Assembly (NCBI GenBank): GCA_020629035.1 | Contig: JAHDEC010000007.1 | Location: 62,001-126,000 of the forward strand | DNA: 64,000 bases | Origin: Saprospiraceae bacterium | GTDB lineage: Bacteria; Bacteroidota; Bacteroidia; Chitinophagales; Saprospiraceae | Direction: 5' to 3' | Part shown: positions 60,896 to 64,000 of the stretch, in pieces | How positions within the stretch are numbered: position 1 is the stretch's first letter | How the letters are laid out: the number at the start of each line of letters is the position of its first letter | Notes under the pieces: generated by a model | What the model saw: only the letters and a program-made list of their open reading frames with translations | Database searches by the model: none | What the model was told of the DNA's origin: nothing | Program-made: the position numbers and the translations under genes

Positions 60896-62098
60896 ATGAA
60901 AAATAAAAAAAAGTTATTCAATGATCCCATCTATGGATTGATCCAATTCGAAGAAGAAATTCTATATGAATTAATAGAACATCCCTATTTCCAAAGATTG
61001 AGAAGAATTTCACAATTAGGTTTATCAAATTATGTTTATCCAGGCGCAACCCATTCTAGATTTCAGCATGCACTCGGTGCACTGCATCTAATGAGTAAAG
61101 CTCTAGACACCTTAACGAGAAAAGGCATTGAAATTTCTAAAGAGGAAAAAGAAGCTAGCAAAATTGCCATTTTGCTACATGATATAGGCCACGGGCCATA
61201 CTCTCATGTACTCGAGCATACTTTCTTAAAAGAGTCGCATGAAGATATCTCCTTAGCCGTGATGGAAAAACTAAATAAAACCTTTAATGGTCGACTCGAT
61301 TTAGCCATTTCTATCTTTAAAGGAACTTATGAAAAAAAATATTTAAGCCAATTAGTTGCTAGCGAATTAGATGTCGATCGTATGGATTATCTAAATAGAG
61401 ATAGTTTTTACACCGGGGTGGCTGAAGGAGTGATTGGTTATGATAGGATTCTCCATATGATTAATGTACATGATAATCAGTTGGTTGTAGAAGAAAAAGG
61501 TAAATATTCCATTGAGAAATTTTTAATAGCAAGGAGGCTGATGTATAGTCAGGTGTATCTTCATAAAACCGTGATTGCCATTGACCAAATGTTAATAAGC
61601 TTCTTACAACGGTATAATGAACAATATATTTTGGGAAAAACCTTAGAAAATAATAACTTTACACTCCTGTTTGACTTATATGCCCAGAAACTGCCCGTAA
61701 TTGATACATTTCTATTGTTAGATGATGTAGACGTAATGCAACTTTTAAAAAGTAAAATGAATGACGAAGACCCGATTTTAAGGTATTTGTCAAGATGTAT
61801 AGTAAATAGACATATATTTAATATATATTTAAGTGAGGACGAGATTTCAAGTGACTTTATTCAGGAATGTCGTCAGAAAGTTGTTACAAGGTTAAAATTA
61901 GAAAAAGACGAAATCACCTATTTCTTTTTAACCGGAGTAGAAAAGATCAAAACGCATATAAGTAAAGACGAGATATGCATAATTGATAAAACGAAAAACG
62001 TTAAGCCAGTCTCGGATTATCTAGTTAATTTTTCATCGGAAATATCTATTAATAAAAATTATATATGTTTCCCGAATAATGACTACTTTCGCGCCTGA
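60896..62098 (+). CDS. HD-domain phosphohydrolase (dGTPase/SAMHD1-like)
   Basis: The 400-residue protein starts with DPIYGLIQFEEEILYELIEH. It has HPYFQRLRRISQLGLSNYVY, a typical entry to this family, GATHSRFQHALGALHL, and the metal-binding HD of AILLHDIGHGPYSHVLEH (His95-Asp96). A later Asp lies in ELDVDRMDYLNRDSFYTG. Family members hydrolyse dNTPs or other nucleotides; this subgroup in Bacteroidota is uncharacterised and often sits next to lpxD. It is transcribed away from porX and ends 46 bases before the repeat gene at the right edge. Confidence 0.92.
   Translation: MKNKKKLFNDPIYGLIQFEEEILYELIEHPYFQRLRRISQLGLSNYVYPGATHSRFQHALGALHLMSKALDTLTRKGIEISKEEKEASKIAILLHDIGHGPYSHVLEHTFLKESHEDISLAVMEKLNKTFNGRLDLAISIFKGTYEKKYLSQLVASELDVDRMDYLNRDSFYTGVAEGVIGYDRILHMINVHDNQLVVEEKGKYSIEKFLIARRLMYSQVYLHKTVIAIDQMLISFLQRYNEQYILGKTLENNNFTLLFDLYAQKLPVIDTFLLLDDVDVMQLLKSKMNDEDPILRYLSRCIVNRHIFNIYLSEDEISSDFIQECRQKVVTRLKLEKDEITYFFLTGVEKIKTHISKDEICIIDKTKNVKPVSDYLVNFSSEISINKNYICFPNNDYFRA
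62084..62091 (+). promoter_or_regulatory. Candidate -7 element (TACTTTCG) for the edge repeat gene
   Basis: TACTTTCGCGCC, one mismatch from TAnnTTTG, lies 53 bases upstream of the ATG at 62145, inside the end of the HD-domain gene. The gene's biased codons suggest strong expression, which fits a dedicated promoter. Confidence 0.35.
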
Positions 62099-62144
62099 TT
62101 AGCATATTTATTAAATTTTTTATTAAGTAAACCTTAAGTAAATC

Positions 62145-64000
62145 ATGAGGAAACTAAACACAATTCTTACTTCTGTTTTAGTTTTGTTCGCTTGTGTGGC
62201 TTACGCTCAACCTGAGGCAGGTATGCCATCTGAACCAGGTAAGTGTTATGCAAAATGCCTTATACAAGATGTATATGAAACTATTACCGAGGAAATTCAA
62301 ACTCAAGCTGCATCTACAAGAGTAGATATTGTTCCTGCTCAATATGAGACGGTAACTGAAGAAGTTTTAGCAAAAGATGCTTCTTCTTCTTTAAGTGTTG
62401 TACCTGCACAGTTCGAAACAGTAACTGAAGAAGTATTAACAAAAGAAGCTTCAACAACTTTAACAGCTACTTCGGCTCAATTTGAGACGGTAACTGAAGA
62501 AGTTCTTGAAAAAGAAGCTTCATCTACTTTAAGCGTAGTACCTGCGCAATTCGAAACAGTAACTGAAGAAGTTCTTGCAAAAGACGCTTCAACTGTATTG
62601 AGCGTGGTGCCTGCTCAATTTGAAACAGTAACTGAAGAAGTACTAAGCAGAGAGGCTGGTATCTCAGTTGCAACAAGTGCAGCTCAGTTCGAGACGGTCT
62701 CAGAACAAGTTCTTGTAAAAGAAGGAGCTCCAACTCTTTCTGTTTCACCTGCTCAATTCGAGACAGTAACAGAAGAAGTTCTTGTAAAAGAAGCTTACAC
62801 TGAGTTAAGAGTAGTTCCGGCTACATTTGAAACTGTTACCGAAGAGGTGTTAGTTCAAGACTCTTATACAACATTATCAGTTGTACCTGCTCAGTACGAA
62901 ACAATTACTGAAGAAGTACTTGCTAAAGATGCTTACACAACAGTTGTGAAAGTACCTGCAGTTACTGATTTAGGAGCATTGTACGACATGCTTGACAGTG
63001 GTGCAAGCTCAATGACATTATCTAGTGGTGGTCAAGTTCTTGGAATAGGAGCTGGCGCTAACGGAAATGGTTCAGGAAGTGGAAGCGGTATCGTTAGAAA
63101 CTTTACACCAGCTGAATTAGAAGCATTAAGAAGCATCAGAGCTTTCGCTAATGGCGGAGGATCAGGTGGAAATGGTGCTGGATCAGGATCTTTAGGATCA
63201 GGTGGAAATGGTGCTGGTGGTGGAAGCGGTAGCGTTAGATTAAAAGCTGACGAATACGGAAACGTTTACGCAACAATCACTGAAACTGTATTAGAAAAAG
63301 AAGCTTATTCTACTTTATCAGTGACTCCTGCTCAATATGAGACAGTAACTGAAGAAGTTTTAGAAAAAGAAGCTTACTCTACTTTAGCTGCAACTTCAGC
63401 TCAGTACGAAACAGTAACTGAGGAAGTTTTAGAAAAAGAAGCTTACACCACTATCCAAACAATTCCTGCTCAGTACGAAACAGTAACTGAAGAAGTTTTA
63501 GAAAAAGATGCATACACAACTTTATCTGTTGTACCTGCTCAATACGAAACAGTAACTGAAGAAGTACTAGTGAAAGAAGCTGGAACAACGATTGAAAAAA
63601 GACCTGCTCAGTATGAAACAGTAACTGAAACTATCGTAGTTGCACCATCTTCAACTAAATGGGAAAAGAAGAAAGCTGACAAAAACTGTCTTTCTGCTAA
63701 CCCTGAAGATTGTTTAACTTGGTGTTTAGTTGAAATTCCAGAGCAAACAAGAACAATTAGCAAGAAAGTTAAGATGGCTTGTGAAGCTGGATATACTGAT
63801 ATGGGTGATGACTGTGTAAGAACAGTTGATGTGCCTGCACAGTATACTACAAGAACCTACCAAAGATTAGTAAGTCCTGCAACTACAACTCAAAATGAAG
63901 TACCTGCTAAATATGGAACTAGATCTTACCAAAGATTAGTAACTCCTGCATCTACAACTCAAACTGAAGTACCTGCTAAGTATGGAACTAGATCTTACCA
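62145..64000 (+). CDS. Secreted 23-residue-repeat surface protein (OmpA-associated type), 3'-truncated
   Basis: An ATG at 62145 opens a frame that runs to the window edge without a stop (at least 618 codons). A signal peptide (MRKLNTILTSVLVLFACVAY, cleavage near AYA-QP) is followed by KCYAKCLIQDVYETITEE. That Cys-Tyr-Ala-Lys-Cys start is familiar from large Bacteroidota OmpA-type proteins. Repeats of AQFETVTEEVLAKDASTVLS form two blocks of 10 and 6 units, separated by a Gly/Ser/Asn-rich linker. A six-Cys segment follows (NCLSANPEDC, TWC, MACEAGY, DDC), then a second 23-residue repeat (PAKYGTRSYQRLVTPASTTQ) that continues off the edge. An OmpA peptidoglycan-binding domain may follow but is not visible. 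Arginine is encoded almost only by AGA, unlike the neighbours, suggesting high expression. Confidence 0.88.
   Translation, partial: MRKLNTILTSVLVLFACVAYAQPEAGMPSEPGKCYAKCLIQDVYETITEEIQTQAASTRVDIVPAQYETVTEEVLAKDASSSLSVVPAQFETVTEEVLTKEASTTLTATSAQFETVTEEVLEKEASSTLSVVPAQFETVTEEVLAKDASTVLSVVPAQFETVTEEVLSREAGISVATSAAQFETVSEQVLVKEGAPTLSVSPAQFETVTEEVLVKEAYTELRVVPATFETVTEEVLVQDSYTTLSVVPAQYETITEEVLAKDAYTTVVKVPAVTDLGALYDMLDSGASSMTLSSGGQVLGIGAGANGNGSGSGSGIVRNFTPAELEALRSIRAFANGGGSGGNGAGSGSLGSGGNGAGGGSGSVRLKADEYGNVYATITETVLEKEAYSTLSVTPAQYETVTEEVLEKEAYSTLAATSAQYETVTEEVLEKEAYTTIQTIPAQYETVTEEVLEKDAYTTLSVVPAQYETVTEEVLVKEAGTTIEKRPAQYETVTETIVVAPSSTKWEKKKADKNCLSANPEDCLTWCLVEIPEQTRTISKKVKMACEAGYTDMGDDCVRTVDVPAQYTTRTYQRLVSPATTTQNEVPAKYGTRSYQRLVTPASTTQTEVPAKYGTRSY
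62268..62960 (+). repeat. Ten tandem 69-bp (23-residue) repeats, block 1
   Basis: The unit is AQ(F/Y)ETVTEEVLxK(E/D)A followed by eight variable residues ending in P or S. The first unit (DVYETITEE...) is degenerate. Nucleotide identity between units is high across the ETVTEEVL core. Confidence 0.88.
63010..63240 (+). repeat. Gly/Ser/Asn-rich linker between repeat blocks
   Basis: The encoded segment has two glycine-rich stretches (GIGAGANGNGSGSGSG and NGGGSGGNGAGSGSLGSGG) around a short helix-like FTPAELEALRSIRAF. It is probably a flexible spacer. Confidence 0.75.
63261..63660 (+). repeat. Six tandem 69-bp repeats, block 2
   Basis: The same 23-residue unit as block 1 (AQYETVTEEVLEKEAYTTIQ). 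The last unit drifts to ETVTETIVVAPSSTKWEKK before the Cys-rich segment. Confidence 0.88.
63831..64000 (+). repeat. Second type of 69-bp repeat, cut by the window edge
   Basis: Units read PAQYTTRTYQRLVSPATTT and PAKYGTRSYQRLVTPASTT, with the same 23-residue period as the first type. At least two and a half units are visible. Confidence 0.8.

Noticed and set aside
62524-62748. Leu-rich 74-residue frame on the minus strand
   Set aside because: It is antisense to the 23-residue-repeat gene and its Leu-rich periodicity is the mirror of the ETVTEEVL repeat; no start context or homology-like features.
62268-63660. CRISPR-like regular repeats
   Set aside because: The 69-bp period stays in one open reading frame with conserved amino acids and no unique spacers, so these are protein repeats.

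Overview
The window comes from an AT-rich member of the Bacteroidota. It most resembles the Saprospiria/Lewinella-type gliding marine bacteria, but that genus-level guess is inference. The grounds are: C-terminal sorting domains of the type IX secretion system (T9SS), both type A and the gliding-motility (CHU_C) type B; the T9SS regulator PorX; SprB-like and SdrD-like repeat proteins; and promoter-like TAnnTTTG motifs with almost no Shine-Dalgarno sequences. No tRNA, rRNA, CRISPR array, insertion sequence or prophage is visible by eye. No gap between genes exceeds about 300 bases.

Layout. Positions 1-290 hold the end of a bacilliredoxin gene. A 11.4-kb gene on the minus strand (445-11835) encodes a secreted giant of about 29 SdrD-like B repeats with a T9SS tail. 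Next, on the minus strand, come a glycosyltransferase, an EF-G-like GTPase, an SDR epimerase and anmK. A divergent region (17465-17707) rich in palindromes separates anmK from a plus-strand unit: TetR regulator, TolC-like channel, periplasmic adaptor, RND pump, pdxH, yjbQ. Positions 25285-26350 look decayed: a Tat-signal remnant and a probably frameshifted gene.

Positions 26448-39798 are minus-strand T9SS cargo. A LamG protein is followed by two adjacent paralogs of 1925 and 2124 residues. Each is built from a roughly 105-residue, cysteine-containing repeat array flanked by two copies of a roughly 210-residue domain. Upstream of these lies a minus-strand housekeeping run, fabH-efp-accB-accC, followed by an ABC exporter and another T9SS protein. 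A thioredoxin-SPOR fusion, hutI, an HMA-MauE-like membrane protein, a SprB-like adhesin with a partner, a DUF1573 lipoprotein, a LamG/CHU_C protein, YbaB and a Ca/Na antiporter follow. Then come tatC, a small membrane protein, porX and an HD phosphohydrolase. The right edge (62145 to the end) is an open, unfinished gene of 23-residue repeats whose protein starts like Bacteroidota OmpA-type proteins.

How it fits together. Seven proteins carry T9SS tails and PorX lies in the same window, so the dominant theme is building and regulating a repeat-rich cell surface. The least familiar element is the paired 105-residue-repeat proteins at 27580-39798. The repeat gene at the right edge and the damaged TetR start with interleaved inverted repeats at 17592-17650 also deserve a second look.
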